From positions 206,998-270,997 of the forward strand of contig NZ_JAIMID010000004.1 of the NCBI RefSeq assembly GCF_019966535.1: DNA of 64,000 bases. Direction: 5' to 3'. Below the pieces are notes generated by a model, which saw only the letters and a program-made list of their open reading frames with translations, had not been told where the DNA came from and did not search any database. Positions 20,083-29,411 of the stretch are shown here, in pieces. This DNA is from Mesobacterium pallidum. Lineage in GTDB: Bacteria; Pseudomonadota; Alphaproteobacteria; Rhodobacterales; Rhodobacteraceae. Position 1 is the first letter of the stretch, and every line of letters starts with the position of its first letter. A program made the translations under genes and the position numbers.

Positions 20083-20841
20083 GTGGCAGAGCCCGATTTC
20101 GAGCTGTCTCTGGCCCGCTCGGCCGAGGACCTGCGCGCCGCGCAGCGCCTGCGTTACGAGATCTTCGTCCAGGAGCTGGGCGGCGGCGGGGCCATGGTCG
20201 ACCATGACAACCGGCTGGAAATCGACCGGTTCGATCCGTTCTTCGACCACCTCCTGTTGCGCGACCGCAGCCGTGACCATGCCGTGGTCGGGGTCTACCG
20301 CCTGCTGCGCTGCGACCAGGCCAGGGCGGCCGGGCAGTTCTATTCCGAGGATGAATACGACCTGTCTGTGCTGCGTCAAAGCGGCCGCAAGCTGCTCGAA
20401 CTGGGGCGGTCCTGCCTGCATGCGGATTACCGGGGCGGGGCGGCGATGTATCACCTTTGGGGCGGACTTGCCGATTACGTGGCCGAGCACGGGATCGAGA
20501 TCCTGTTCGGTACCGCCTCGTTCCACGGCGCGGACCCCGAGGCGCATGCGGATGCGCTGTCGCTGCTGTATCAGCGCCACCTTGCCCCCGAGGACCTGCG
20601 CGTCACCGCCCGCCCCGAGGCGCGGGCCGAGATGAACCGCGTTCAGGAAAGCGAGCTCGACCGCAAGGCGGCGATGCTGAAGATCCCCGCGCTGATCAAG
20701 GCCTATCTGCGGCTGGGCGGCGTGGTGGGCGATGGCGCCTGGATCGACCGCGCCTTCAACACCACCGACGTTTGCCTGGTCATGGACACCGCCCGCATGA
20801 ACCAGCGCCAGCGCGCGCTGTACGAACGGGACCGCGGCTGA
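20083..20841 (+). CDS. olsB: L-ornithine N(alpha)-acyltransferase (OlsB)
   Basis: I start at GTG 20083, with GGGGGGAGAG just before it, giving 252 residues; upstream in-frame codons lack such a site. The N-terminus DFELSLARSAEDLRAAQRLRYEIFVQE is the OlsB/hemolysin-acyltransferase-like GNAT signature, and LELGRSCLHADYRGG follows. OlsB moves a 3-hydroxyacyl chain from ACP to ornithine, the first step of ornithine lipid synthesis. Its stop overlaps the olsA start by 1 nt. Confidence 0.92.
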   Translation: MAEPDFELSLARSAEDLRAAQRLRYEIFVQELGGGGAMVDHDNRLEIDRFDPFFDHLLLRDRSRDHAVVGVYRLLRCDQARAAGQFYSEDEYDLSVLRQSGRKLLELGRSCLHADYRGGAAMYHLWGGLADYVAEHGIEILFGTASFHGADPEAHADALSLLYQRHLAPEDLRVTARPEARAEMNRVQESELDRKAAMLKIPALIKAYLRLGGVVGDGAWIDRAFNTTDVCLVMDTARMNQRQRALYERDRG

Positions 20842-21686
20842 TGGTCACCTGGGAGGGCGGAGACTACCCCGACGAGCCGAAGATCACCCCGCTGGGCTGG
20901 GGGCTGGTCGTGCTGCGCGGGCTCGTGCTGGCTGCCGTGGTCTTTGGCGGGCTGGCGCTGCTGCTGACCCTGCGTCTGATCGAACGGCCGATCTTCGGGC
21001 TGAACCGTCCCTGGACACCCTGGATCACCCAAGGGGTCTGCCGCGCGGCCTTTGTCATCCTTGGCATGGGGTTTTCGACCTCGGGCCAACCGATGAAACA
21101 GCCCGGCGCGGCGGTGGCGAACCACGGGTCGTGGCTCGACATCTTCGCGCTCAACGCCCGCAAGCGCATCTACTTCGTGTCGAAATCCGAGGTCGCCAAC
21201 TGGCCCGGCATCGGCTGGCTGGCGCGGGCCACCGGCACCGTCTTCATCAACCGCGACCGGCGCGAGGCCAAGGCGCAGACCGATCTTTTCATGGAGCGGA
21301 TCGAGGCGGGGCACCGGCTGGTGTTCTTCCCCGAGGGTACCTCGACCGATGCATCCCGGGTGATCCCGTTCAAGACCACGCTGTTCGAGGCGTTCTTTCG
21401 CCACAGCGCCAGCGCCGATCTGCATATCCAGCCGATCACGCTGGCGTATCACGCGCCCCCGGGCGCCGATCCGCGCCATTACGGCTGGTGGGGCGACATG
21501 TCTTTCGGAGCGCACCTGCTCAAGGTGCTGGCGACGCCGCGGCAGGGCCGGGTCGCGATCACCTATCATCCGCCGGTCCGGATCGAGGATTTCGAGAACC
21601 GCAAGGCCCTTGCACGGCATCTGGAAACCATCGTCCGCAATGGCCTTCGCGCCGCCTTCCCGGAGCGGCAGATCGGCGACAGCTAG
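20841..21686 (+). CDS. olsA: Lyso-ornithine lipid O-acyltransferase (OlsA, PlsC family)
   Basis: The 281-residue protein has one membrane segment near residues 20-50 (VVLRGLVLAAVVFGGLALLL) and the PlsC motifs NHGSWLDIF (the HX4D motif), then FFPEGTSTDASRVIPFK. It adds a fatty acyl chain to lyso-ornithine lipid at the membrane. Start TGATG overlap with olsB fixes the ATG at 20841. A different 1-acylglycerol-phosphate acyltransferase role is possible, but the olsB context decides. Confidence 0.9.
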   Translation: MVTWEGGDYPDEPKITPLGWGLVVLRGLVLAAVVFGGLALLLTLRLIERPIFGLNRPWTPWITQGVCRAAFVILGMGFSTSGQPMKQPGAAVANHGSWLDIFALNARKRIYFVSKSEVANWPGIGWLARATGTVFINRDRREAKAQTDLFMERIEAGHRLVFFPEGTSTDASRVIPFKTTLFEAFFRHSASADLHIQPITLAYHAPPGADPRHYGWWGDMSFGAHLLKVLATPRQGRVAITYHPPVRIEDFENRKALARHLETIVRNGLRAAFPERQIGDS

Positions 21687-21756
21687 CCCCCGCGTCAAAG
21701 CGTTCCATGTCCCGAATGTGATTGGACGCGGGCCGCCGCGCCCATATAACGGGTCC

Positions 21757-23718
21757 ATGATTACGGAACTCGGTCACTTCGCCCTCGCGCTTGCGCTTGT
21801 CGTCGCTCTTGTCCAGGCCATCGTGCCGATGGTGGGGGCGCATCGGCGTCACGCCGGGTGGATGGCCGTGGCGGAACCGGCCGCCAATGCGCAATTCCTG
21901 CTGATCGCGCTGTCCTTTGCCGCGCTGACCTATGCCTTCGTCACCTCGGATTTCAGCCTGCAGGTGGTGGTCGCGAACTCGCACAGTGCCAAGCCGATGC
22001 TCTACAAGATTTCGGGCGTCTGGGGGAATCACGAGGGGTCGATGCTGCTCTGGGTGCTGATCCTGGCCCTGTTCGGCGCCTGTGCCAGCTGGTTCGGCGG
22101 CAACCTGCCGCCCTCGCTCAGGGCCCGGGTGCTGGGCGTGCAGGGGGCGATCGGCGTGGCCTTCCTGGCCTTCATCCTCTTTACCTCGAACCCCTTCACC
22201 CGCATGGCCGTGGCGCCCTTTGACGGGCAGGACCTGAACCCGCTGCTGCAGGACCCGGGCCTCGCCTTCCACCCGCCGTTCCTCTACCTCGGCTACGTGG
22301 GCCTGTCGGTGTCCTTCAGCTTTGCCGTCGCCGCGCTGATCGAAGGCCGCGTGGACGCCGCCTGGGGCCGCTGGGTGCGGCCCTGGACGCTGGCGGCCTG
22401 GGTCTTCCTGACCATCGGCATCGCGATGGGGTCGTGGTGGGCCTATTACGAACTGGGCTGGGGTGGCTTCTGGTTCTGGGACCCGGTCGAGAACGCGTCC
22501 TTCATGCCCTGGCTCTTTGCCGCCGCACTGCTGCATTCGGCCATCGTGGTGGAAAAGCGCGAGAGCCTGAAAGCCTGGACGATCCTGCTGGCCATCCTCG
22601 CCTTCGGCTTCTCGCTGATCGGGACGTTCATCGTCCGCTCGGGCGTCATCACCTCGGTCCATGCCTTCGCCAACGACCCCGAGCGCGGGGTGTTCATCCT
22701 GGCCATCCTCGCGATCTTCACCGGCGGCGCGCTGACGCTCTTTGCCGCCCGCGCCGGCACAATGGAGGCGAAGGGTGTCTTTTCGCTGCTCAGCCGCGAA
22801 TCCGGGCTGGTGGCGAACAACATCCTGCTGGCGGTGTCGTCCTTCGTCGTCTTCATCGGCACGATCTGGCCGCTGGTGGCCGAGATGTTCCTCGACCGCA
22901 AGCTCAGCGTCGGACCGCCGTTCTTCAACATGGCCTTCACGCCCTTCATGATCGTGCTGGGCCTGATCCTGCCCATCGGCGCCATGCTGCCCTGGAAACG
23001 GGCCAAACTGGGCCGGGTGATGCGGCAACTGGCGCCGGCCTTCGTGCTGGCGCTGGCCATCGGCGGGCTCGCCTGGGCGATGCAGACCGGGCGCAGCCTG
23101 ATGGGCCCCGTGGGCCTGTTCCTTGGCACCTGGCTGGTCTTTGGCGCGCTCACCGATCTCTGGACCCGCACCGGGCGCGACCGCGACCTGACGCGCCTTC
23201 TGCGTTTGCCGCGCGCCGACTGGGGCAAGGCCGTGGCCCATGCGGGCCTTGGCGTGACCATGCTGGGCGTCGCCGGGCTGATGGCCTGGGAAGAGGAAGA
23301 CATCCGCACCGTCCAGTTGAACGAGCCCTGGACCGTCGGCGCCTTCGAGCTGGTGCTGACCGCCGTGAACCGCGTCGAGGGGCCGAACTACATCTCGACC
23401 ATGGGCGACGTGACCCTGCGCCAGGACGCGCAGGACATCGCCTCGTTGCACCCCGAGAAACGCACCTACCCGGTGGCGCAGATGCCGACGACCGAAGCGG
23501 CGATCGACTACCGGTTCCTGCGCGATGTCTACGTGGTGATCGGCGATGCACAGGCCGACGGCGGCTGGGCCATGCGAACCTATATCAAGCCGCTGGCGAA
23601 CTGGATCTGGGCCGGCTCTCTGCTGATGGCGCTTGGCGGCACGCTGAGCCTCAGCGACCGCCGCTTCCGCGTCGCCGCCGGGGCGCGGCGCGAACCCAAG
23701 GGGGTTCCGGCGGAATGA
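21757..23718 (+). CDS. ccmF: Cytochrome c heme-lyase subunit CcmF
   Basis: I begin at ATG 21757 (MITELGHFALALALVVALVQ), giving 653 residues, the normal CcmF size. Multiple membrane spans are evident, and WGGFWFWDPVENASFMPWL is the tryptophan-rich WWD signature that handles heme. CcmF with CcmH attaches heme to apocytochrome c on the periplasmic side. ccmH overlaps by 4 nt. Earlier in-frame starts from 21610 lie inside olsA and are rejected. Confidence 0.95.
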   Translation: MITELGHFALALALVVALVQAIVPMVGAHRRHAGWMAVAEPAANAQFLLIALSFAALTYAFVTSDFSLQVVVANSHSAKPMLYKISGVWGNHEGSMLLWVLILALFGACASWFGGNLPPSLRARVLGVQGAIGVAFLAFILFTSNPFTRMAVAPFDGQDLNPLLQDPGLAFHPPFLYLGYVGLSVSFSFAVAALIEGRVDAAWGRWVRPWTLAAWVFLTIGIAMGSWWAYYELGWGGFWFWDPVENASFMPWLFAAALLHSAIVVEKRESLKAWTILLAILAFGFSLIGTFIVRSGVITSVHAFANDPERGVFILAILAIFTGGALTLFAARAGTMEAKGVFSLLSRESGLVANNILLAVSSFVVFIGTIWPLVAEMFLDRKLSVGPPFFNMAFTPFMIVLGLILPIGAMLPWKRAKLGRVMRQLAPAFVLALAIGGLAWAMQTGRSLMGPVGLFLGTWLVFGALTDLWTRTGRDRDLTRLLRLPRADWGKAVAHAGLGVTMLGVAGLMAWEEEDIRTVQLNEPWTVGAFELVLTAVNRVEGPNYISTMGDVTLRQDAQDIASLHPEKRTYPVAQMPTTEAAIDYRFLRDVYVVIGDAQADGGWAMRTYIKPLANWIWAGSLLMALGGTLSLSDRRFRVAAGARREPKGVPAE

Positions 23719-24200
23719 CCCGGGCCGGCCGGTGGTGGGCAAAATGCCCAGCCTTCATCCTTGCCCTGATGCTGGCGTTCTCGGCGCCCGTCCTCGCCGT
23801 CACCCCGAGCGAGGTGCTGGACGACCCGGTGCTCGAATCCCGTGCGCGCGAGATCTCAAAGGGCCTGCGCTGCCCGGTCTGCCAGAACGAAAGCATCGAC
23901 GAATCCAATGCCTCGGTCAGCCATGACCTGCGGGTACTGGTGCGCGAACGGCTGGTCGCGGGTGACAGCAACGAAGAGGTCGTGGACTACATCGTCGCCC
24001 GCTACGGCGAGTTTGTCCTCCTGCGCCCCGAGACCGGCGGCGCCAACATCCTGCTCTGGGCCGCCGGGCCGCTGATGCTGCTGATCGCAGGCGGGGTCGG
24101 GATCACGTACCTGCGCCGCCGGTCCCGCGCGCCGGGCACGGCCGAGGCGACCTTGTCAGAGGCCGAAGAGGACCGCGTCCGCGCGCTTCTCGACGAGTGA
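23715..24200 (+). CDS. ccmH: Cytochrome c maturation protein CcmH
   Basis: The 161-residue protein has an N-terminal signal/membrane segment, the redox motif RCPVCQNES (CXXC) and a C-terminal membrane helix around LLWAAGPLMLLIAGGVGI. It reduces the apocytochrome cysteines before heme attachment. This is the short one-domain form; the CycH/CcmI TPR part is not fused to it. The start overlaps ccmF (ATGA). Confidence 0.93.
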   Translation: MTRAGRWWAKCPAFILALMLAFSAPVLAVTPSEVLDDPVLESRAREISKGLRCPVCQNESIDESNASVSHDLRVLVRERLVAGDSNEEVVDYIVARYGEFVLLRPETGGANILLWAAGPLMLLIAGGVGITYLRRRSRAPGTAEATLSEAEEDRVRALLDE

Positions 24201-24273
24201 CGCGGCGTTTCTAGGTGCGCCCGACGCGCCAAGGCCCTATCCATGGGCCAACGCGCTACGTCGAGGGACCGCC

Positions 24274-25050
24274 ATGCAGTACGAAACCATCACCAACGAC
24301 CTGACCGATGGCATCGCCACGATCACCCTGAACCGCCCCGACGTGATGAATGCCATGTCGACGCAGATGCGGGCCGAACTGGCCTTTGCCGTGCGCGAGG
24401 GCGGGCAGCAGGCCCGGGTCGTGGTGCTGACGGGCGCCGGGCGCGCCTTCTGCTCGGGCCAGGACCTGGGCGACGGCAGCAACGCCGCCAACATGGATCT
24501 CGAGCGGGTGCTGCGCGACGAATACGCGCCGCTTGTGCGCGCGATCCACGATTGCCCGGTGCCGACCATCGCCGCCGTCAACGGCGCCGCTGCCGGGGCC
24601 GGGGCCAACCTGGCGCTTGCCTGCGACATCGTGATCGCCACCGAAAGCGCCTATTTCCTGCAGGCCTTCGCGCGCATCGGCCTGATCCCCGACGCGGGCG
24701 GCACCTACACCATGCCGCGCGGCATGGGGCTGGCCAAGGCCATGGGCGCGGCGCTCTTTGCCGACAAGATCAGCGCCCGGCAGGCCGACGCCTGGGGCAT
24801 GATCTGGGAAGCGGTCCCCGATGACGGGTTCGAGGTGCATTGGAAGGCTCGCGCGAAACACCTCGCCGCCGGTCCGACCGCGGCTTACGCGCATATCAAG
24901 ACCGCGCTTCGCGCCAGCTTCCGCAACGATTTCGAAACCCAGATCGCGATGGAAGCGAAACTGCAGGGTCAGGCCGGACAGAGCCGCGACTTCAAGGAAG
25001 GCGTGCTGGCCTTCCTCGAAAAGCGCCCGGCTAGGTTCGAAGGCCGGTAA
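24274..25050 (+). CDS. Enoyl-CoA hydratase/isomerase family protein
   Basis: The 258-residue protein is a crotonase: TGAGRAFCSGQDLGDG and NGAAAGAGANLALACDIVIA are the oxyanion-hole regions, and FARIGLIPDAGGTYTMPR carries the second catalytic loop with Asp. It most resembles PaaG-type 2-(1,2-epoxyphenylacetyl)-CoA isomerases and related hydratases. It lies 73 nt after ccmH but shares no obvious pathway with it. The exact substrate cannot be read from the sequence. Confidence 0.87.
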   Translation: MQYETITNDLTDGIATITLNRPDVMNAMSTQMRAELAFAVREGGQQARVVVLTGAGRAFCSGQDLGDGSNAANMDLERVLRDEYAPLVRAIHDCPVPTIAAVNGAAAGAGANLALACDIVIATESAYFLQAFARIGLIPDAGGTYTMPRGMGLAKAMGAALFADKISARQADAWGMIWEAVPDDGFEVHWKARAKHLAAGPTAAYAHIKTALRASFRNDFETQIAMEAKLQGQAGQSRDFKEGVLAFLEKRPARFEGR

Positions 25051-25167
25051 CGTCCCTGCCGCGGTATTGGGCGCCTGCCTCTTTCCGCGGCAAATCGCTG
25101 GCCCCATCGCTTTCCCTTTGCGGACCCGCCTGCCATGGTCGGGGGATCAAGCGATGGGGACACCAAT

Positions 25168-25950
25168 TTGCGACTCACCGTTTTCACCGATCTCGACGGG
25201 ACACTGCTGGACCATGGCAGCTACAGCCACGCGCCCGCAGCCCCTGCGATCGCGGCCCTGAAGGCGCGCGGCGCGGCTATCGTGCTGGCCTCAAGCAAGA
25301 CCGCGGCCGAGATCCTTCCGCTGCACGCCGAGCTGGGCCTGGGCGACGCGCCGATCATCGCCGAGAACGGCGCGGCGCTGGTGCGACCCGGTGAGGGCAC
25401 CCCGGAGACTTCCGACTACACCCGCCTGCGCGCCGCGCTCGACGCTCTGCCGCCGGAGCTGCGCGCGCCGTTCCGCGGCTTTGGCGACATGAGCGCCGAG
25501 GAGGTCGCCGCCGACACCGGCCTGCCGCTTGCCAGCGCGACCCTCGCCAAAGAGCGGCTTTTCAGCGAACCCGGCCGCTGGTTGGGAACCGATGATCAAC
25601 GAACGGCGTTCGCCGGCAGGCTTTCCGCGAAGGGCATCACCGCCCGCCACGGCGGCCGCTACCTGACCCTGTCGTTCGGCGGCACCAAGGCCAGCCAGAT
25701 GGACGCCGTTACGCGCATGTTGCACCCTGACGTGACCATCGCGCTTGGTGACGCGCCGAACGACATCGAGATGCTCGAGGCCGCCGATTACGGCATCGTC
25801 ATCCGCAACGACCACGGGCCCGGATTGCCCGCGCTGACCGGAGAGGCTTTGGGCCGCATCCGTCGCAGCACGGCCCCCGGACCGCAAGGCTGGGCCGAGG
25901 AAATCCTCGCCCTGATCGCGCAGTTGGAAAGACAGGAAGGCAGGCCCTGA
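25168..25950 (+). CDS. HAD-IIB phosphatase, mannosyl-/glucosyl-3-phosphoglycerate phosphatase type
   Basis: I prefer TTG 25168 (product MRLTVFTDLDGTLLDH, 260 residues) because GGGGA lies about 8 nt upstream; the ATG at 25135 is the alternative. HAD motif I is DLDGT, motif II lies at VLASSKT and motif IV at GDAPNDIEMLE. The cap and length match MpgP-type enzymes, which dephosphorylate hexosyl-3-phosphoglycerate. The next gene begins 1 nt later and encodes a hexosyltransferase, so together they probably make glucosylglycerate (or mannosylglycerate). Confidence 0.82.
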   Translation: MRLTVFTDLDGTLLDHGSYSHAPAAPAIAALKARGAAIVLASSKTAAEILPLHAELGLGDAPIIAENGAALVRPGEGTPETSDYTRLRAALDALPPELRAPFRGFGDMSAEEVAADTGLPLASATLAKERLFSEPGRWLGTDDQRTAFAGRLSAKGITARHGGRYLTLSFGGTKASQMDAVTRMLHPDVTIALGDAPNDIEMLEAADYGIVIRNDHGPGLPALTGEALGRIRRSTAPGPQGWAEEILALIAQLERQEGRP

Positions 25951-25951
25951 G

Positions 25952-27172
25952 ATGGCGGATTTTCACCAGAACGGCAATATCGCGCAGTTCCACAACCTGC
26001 GCCAGCGTGCCTTGGCCGAGCTGGATTACGAGCTCGAGACCTTCACCCAGACGCGCAAGATCTCTCTCATCCTGCCCAGCCTCTATTCCGAGCTCGAGCA
26101 TCCGGCGCTGCAACATATCCTCGACGAGCTGAGCAAGGTCCGCTACCTGCACCGCGTCATCATCGGGCTCGACCAGGCGAACGAGGCGCAGTTCCGCCAC
26201 GCCCGCGCCTACTTTGACCGGCTGCCGCAACAGCATGTGGTGCTCTGGAACGACAGCCCGCGCATGTTGGCGATCCAGGACCGGTTGATCGGTCTGGGCC
26301 TTGCCCCGCAGGAACCGGGCAAGGGCAAGAACGTCTGGGGCTGCATGGGCTACCTCATCGCCTGCGCCGACAGCGCGGTGATGGCGATCCACGATTGCGA
26401 CATCACCACCTACGACAGCGAGATGCTGTCGCGCCTTGTCTACCCGGTCGCCAATCCCGATTTCAGCTACCAGCTGAGCAAGGGGTTCTACCCCCGCGTC
26501 GGCGGCGGCAAGTTGAACGGGCGGGTGACGCGGAACCTGGTCTCTCCGCTGCTGCTGGCGCTCAAGAAGGTGATCGGCGACCGCGATTACATCGACTACC
26601 TGCGCAGCTTCCGCTACCCGCTCTCGGGCGAGTTTGCCATGCGGACGGCCATGCTGCCCGACCTGCGCATCCCCTCGGACTGGGGACTGGAAATCGGCGT
26701 GTTGTCAGAGGCCTGGCGCAACCTCGGCCCCTCGGCCGTCTGCCAGGTCGAGATCGCGGATGCCTATGACCACAAGCACCAGGACCTCAGCCAGGAGGAT
26801 TCAAACGCCGGGCTCAACCGCATGTCGACCGACATCTGCAAGGCGATCTACCGCAAGCTGGCCGCCGACGGCACGGTCTTCACGCCGAATGTCTTCCGCA
26901 CGCTCAAGGCGACCTATTACCGGACCGCGTTGGACCTGCTGGACGCCTACTGGGCCGATGCGCGGATGAACGGGCTGTCCATCGACCGCCATGCCGAGGA
27001 ACGCTCGATCGAGCTATTCGCCGAGAACATCGTGCGCGCGGGGCAGATCTTCATCGACCTGCCGCAGGAGACGCCCTTCATCCCGACCTGGAACCGGGTG
27101 CATTCGGCCGATCCAGACCTCTTGAACGATCTCAAGAAGGCCGTGGCCGAGGACCAGGAAGAATTCGCGTAA
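25952..27172 (+). CDS. Glucosyl-3-phosphoglycerate synthase-like GT-A glycosyltransferase
   Basis: The 406-residue enzyme has the GT-A start ISLILPSLYSELEHPALQ and a metal/nucleotide-binding AIHDCDITTYDSEM (D148/D150, a DXD-like motif). Length and motifs match GpgS-type (GT81) and related hexosyl-phosphoglycerate synthases rather than ordinary GT2 enzymes. It would join a nucleotide-linked glucose to 3-phosphoglycerate. The HAD phosphatase upstream and the GH13 phosphorylase downstream fit a glucosylglycerate cycle. Mannosyl- rather than glucosyl-specificity is possible. Confidence 0.75.
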   Translation: MADFHQNGNIAQFHNLRQRALAELDYELETFTQTRKISLILPSLYSELEHPALQHILDELSKVRYLHRVIIGLDQANEAQFRHARAYFDRLPQQHVVLWNDSPRMLAIQDRLIGLGLAPQEPGKGKNVWGCMGYLIACADSAVMAIHDCDITTYDSEMLSRLVYPVANPDFSYQLSKGFYPRVGGGKLNGRVTRNLVSPLLLALKKVIGDRDYIDYLRSFRYPLSGEFAMRTAMLPDLRIPSDWGLEIGVLSEAWRNLGPSAVCQVEIADAYDHKHQDLSQEDSNAGLNRMSTDICKAIYRKLAADGTVFTPNVFRTLKATYYRTALDLLDAYWADARMNGLSIDRHAEERSIELFAENIVRAGQIFIDLPQETPFIPTWNRVHSADPDLLNDLKKAVAEDQEEFA

Positions 27173-27181
27173 GGCCTAGGG

Positions 27182-27241
27182 AAGGTGGGGTGAAACCCCA
27201 CCCTACGGCAAACGGGGTAGGGTGGGGTTTCACCCCACCTT
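27182..27241. repeat. 25-bp perfect nested palindrome between convergent genes
   Basis: The arms 27182-27206 and 27217-27241 are exact inverse complements with a 10-nt loop. Each arm is itself a hairpin (GGTGGGGT-GAA-ACCCCACC), so a cruciform or a double stem is possible. There is no U-run on either strand. It separates two convergent genes and may act as a bidirectional terminator or be a REP-like mobile palindrome. Confidence 0.8.
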
Positions 27242-27249
27242 GCGCACCG

Positions 27250-29001
27250 TCACTCGTCGATGCGGTTGGAAATCCAGCGGCACTGGTAGGGCGCCAGCGT
27301 GATCACCTCGGCATCCAAAGCGATGCTCTCGCCGGTCAGCAGGTCGACCCACTCCTCGTCCGCGATCAGGTTGATGCTCGAGGCGGGCAGTTCGATCGTG
27401 TCGGCGCTGACGTTGTGCAGGGCGAACAGCGACTGGTTCCGGTCGAGCGATTGCCGCCAGATGCCGAACACCCGGTCCTCGAGATGCAGCGTGAACTGCG
27501 TGCCGTTCGGATGCAGCGCCGATTGCTGACGCCGGATGCGCAGCCGCCGCGACAGCTCTTTCAGCACGCGGGCATTGTCGCTGTCCGGATCGGCCAGCCG
27601 GTCCTTCAGCGCCGGGTAATCCCAGCGGTGCCGGTTGATCGCCCGGTTCATCCCGCGCCGCGTCACCGCCTCGTGGTCGTTGCGCGTGGCCAGCATGGAA
27701 TGGATGTAGAAGGCGGGGATACCTTCAAGCGACATGACGATGGTCTGCGAACAGATGAAGCGTTCGAAATGCCAGTCGTCGGTGCCGTTGAACGTGTGGC
27801 TCAGCGCCTCGTAATAGGAACAGTTCAGCTCATAGGGCGCCTCTCCGCCCGAGGGCAGGGCGCGCATCGACACCAGGCCCCCGGCCTCGCGCACCGTGGC
27901 GATCATCTGGTCTATCTCGTCCTGCGGCAGCAGCCCTTCGGCCGGGCGCATGCCGATCCCGTCATGGCTGGCGGTGAAGTTGAGATAGGCGCAGCCCAGC
28001 GGCGCGGGCGGCATGGCGCGTTGCCAGGCCAGCAGGCGGCGGGCCGAGCCCGACATCAGCGCATGCAGGATCAGCGGTGGCAGAGGGAAGTTGTAGACCG
28101 CGTGCGCCTCGTTCCGCTGGCCGAAATAGCTGAGGTTCTCGGCCTTGGGCACGTTGGTTTCGGTCAGCAGGATCACCGTCTCGGTCGCGTAATCGACCAA
28201 CAGGCGCAGCAGTTGCACGATGGCATGGGTTTCGGGCAGGTGGATCGACTTGGTGCCGATCTCCTTCCAGACAAAGGCCACGGCATCCAGCCGGATGGTC
28301 CGCACCCCTTCGTCGATATGCAGCCGGATGATGCGCAGGATCTCGAGCAGCACCTCGGGATTCGAGAAATCCAGGTCGATCTGGTCGTGGCTGAAGGTGC
28401 ACCAGACGTGCCGCGTGCCGTTCGAGGTCTCGACCTCCTGCAGCAGCGGCGTGGTGCGGGGGCGGACGACTTCGGACAGGTCGTCGGTCGGAGAAGCCTC
28501 GAAGAAGAACTTGTCATAGGGCGGCTGGCCCTGGCGATAGGCGTTGAACCAGACACCCTGGCTGCTGACATGGTTCAGCACGAGGTCGGACATCAGGTGG
28601 AACTGCTGGCCGATCCGCTCGATATCGGACCATTCGCCAAGCGAGGAATTGACCTTGGTGTAATCGGTGACCGCGAACCCGTCATCCGAGGTGAAGGGAA
28701 AGAACGGCAGGATGTGAACCCCGTTCACAACACCCTTAAGATGGGTCAGCAGGAAATCCAGCAGCACGTCCAGCGGCTTGTGCGCCCCGTCCATCAGCGT
28801 GTCGCCATAGGTGATGACGACGGCGTCCTTCTGGGACCACAGGTTGTTGCCCGGGGTGCGCGGCCGTTTGCGGCGATGCTTTCCCTCGGGCCAGAAGGCG
28901 TCGATCACCTGGGTGGCGAGGATGTCGCAATCGGTCTCGGGATAGATCTTGCGCAGCAGCTGCGACAGCCGGCTGCTGAACGAGAGGGACGTGGATGGCA
29001 T
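27250..29001 (-). CDS. GH13 sugar phosphorylase, glucosylglycerate/sucrose phosphorylase type
   Basis: From MPSTSLSFSS at 29001 the protein is 583 residues, the family's usual length; the longer frame adds an implausible leader. It is a GH13_18 enzyme: GVRTIRLDAVAFVWKEIG has the nucleophile D239, LLTETNVP the acid/base E281, and a late DD-type transition-state residue lies near GTDDWHF. The family includes sucrose phosphorylase and glucosylglycerate phosphorylase. Facing the GpgS/phosphatase pair across 77 nt, breakdown of glucosylglycerate to glucose-1-phosphate and glycerate is the most likely role. Confidence 0.82.
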   Translation of the reverse strand: MPSTSLSFSSRLSQLLRKIYPETDCDILATQVIDAFWPEGKHRRKRPRTPGNNLWSQKDAVVITYGDTLMDGAHKPLDVLLDFLLTHLKGVVNGVHILPFFPFTSDDGFAVTDYTKVNSSLGEWSDIERIGQQFHLMSDLVLNHVSSQGVWFNAYRQGQPPYDKFFFEASPTDDLSEVVRPRTTPLLQEVETSNGTRHVWCTFSHDQIDLDFSNPEVLLEILRIIRLHIDEGVRTIRLDAVAFVWKEIGTKSIHLPETHAIVQLLRLLVDYATETVILLTETNVPKAENLSYFGQRNEAHAVYNFPLPPLILHALMSGSARRLLAWQRAMPPAPLGCAYLNFTASHDGIGMRPAEGLLPQDEIDQMIATVREAGGLVSMRALPSGGEAPYELNCSYYEALSHTFNGTDDWHFERFICSQTIVMSLEGIPAFYIHSMLATRNDHEAVTRRGMNRAINRHRWDYPALKDRLADPDSDNARVLKELSRRLRIRRQQSALHPNGTQFTLHLEDRVFGIWRQSLDRNQSLFALHNVSADTIELPASSINLIADEEWVDLLTGESIALDAEVITLAPYQCRWISNRIDE

Positions 29002-29411
29002 TGTTCGCGCTCTTGCTTGCTGGACCGGTCGAAACCGGTTTCGGGGCCAGTAAACCAGCTTGGCCCGCCAAGGTCCAGCAGTCGCGCACGGCCCAACGCA
29101 AAGCCCCGCACGGCGCGGGCACGGTGCGGGGCTTTTCGGGCGGCGCCTGTCGGAGCGGCCCGTGCGGCGCGTCATTCCGGGAGTGCCGCGTCGCGCGGAC
29201 GGGCAGCGTGAGTGATGGCCTTTCGGAAAGGGGGCAGGACGCGCGGGGCGGTCACTTGCCCGGTGCCCGGAATGGGGCGGCTGACTGGTCCCTCCTCTGG
29301 TGAAGGGGTGAAATGAGCATCCGCGATGAAAATGGCCGCGGTCAGTAATCCGTGCGGTGGTGGGCGCCGGGCCCGCCAAGTAACCCTTTCAGGATGCCAC
29401 AGTATGGCCGT
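29002..29411. other. 410-nt gap between phosphorylase and amidotransferase genes
   Basis: Apart from the strong hairpin at 29100-29135 I see no gene or clear promoter here. The part next to 29001 should hold the phosphorylase promoter on the minus strand. Confidence 0.5.
29100..29135 (-). terminator. Bidirectional Rho-independent-like terminator
   Basis: AAAGCCCCGCAC (29100-29111) pairs perfectly with 29124-29135 over 12 bp, with TTT/TTTT on both sides. On the minus strand it lies between the amidotransferase gene and the phosphorylase gene, so it can end the former. Confidence 0.7.

Noticed and set aside
21559..23742. A 727-codon open frame on the minus strand
   Set aside because: Antisense to ccmF, which has a clear WWD motif and proper neighbours.
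27190..29211. A 673-codon open frame on the plus strand
   Set aside because: Antisense to the GH13 phosphorylase, whose catalytic residues are intact.
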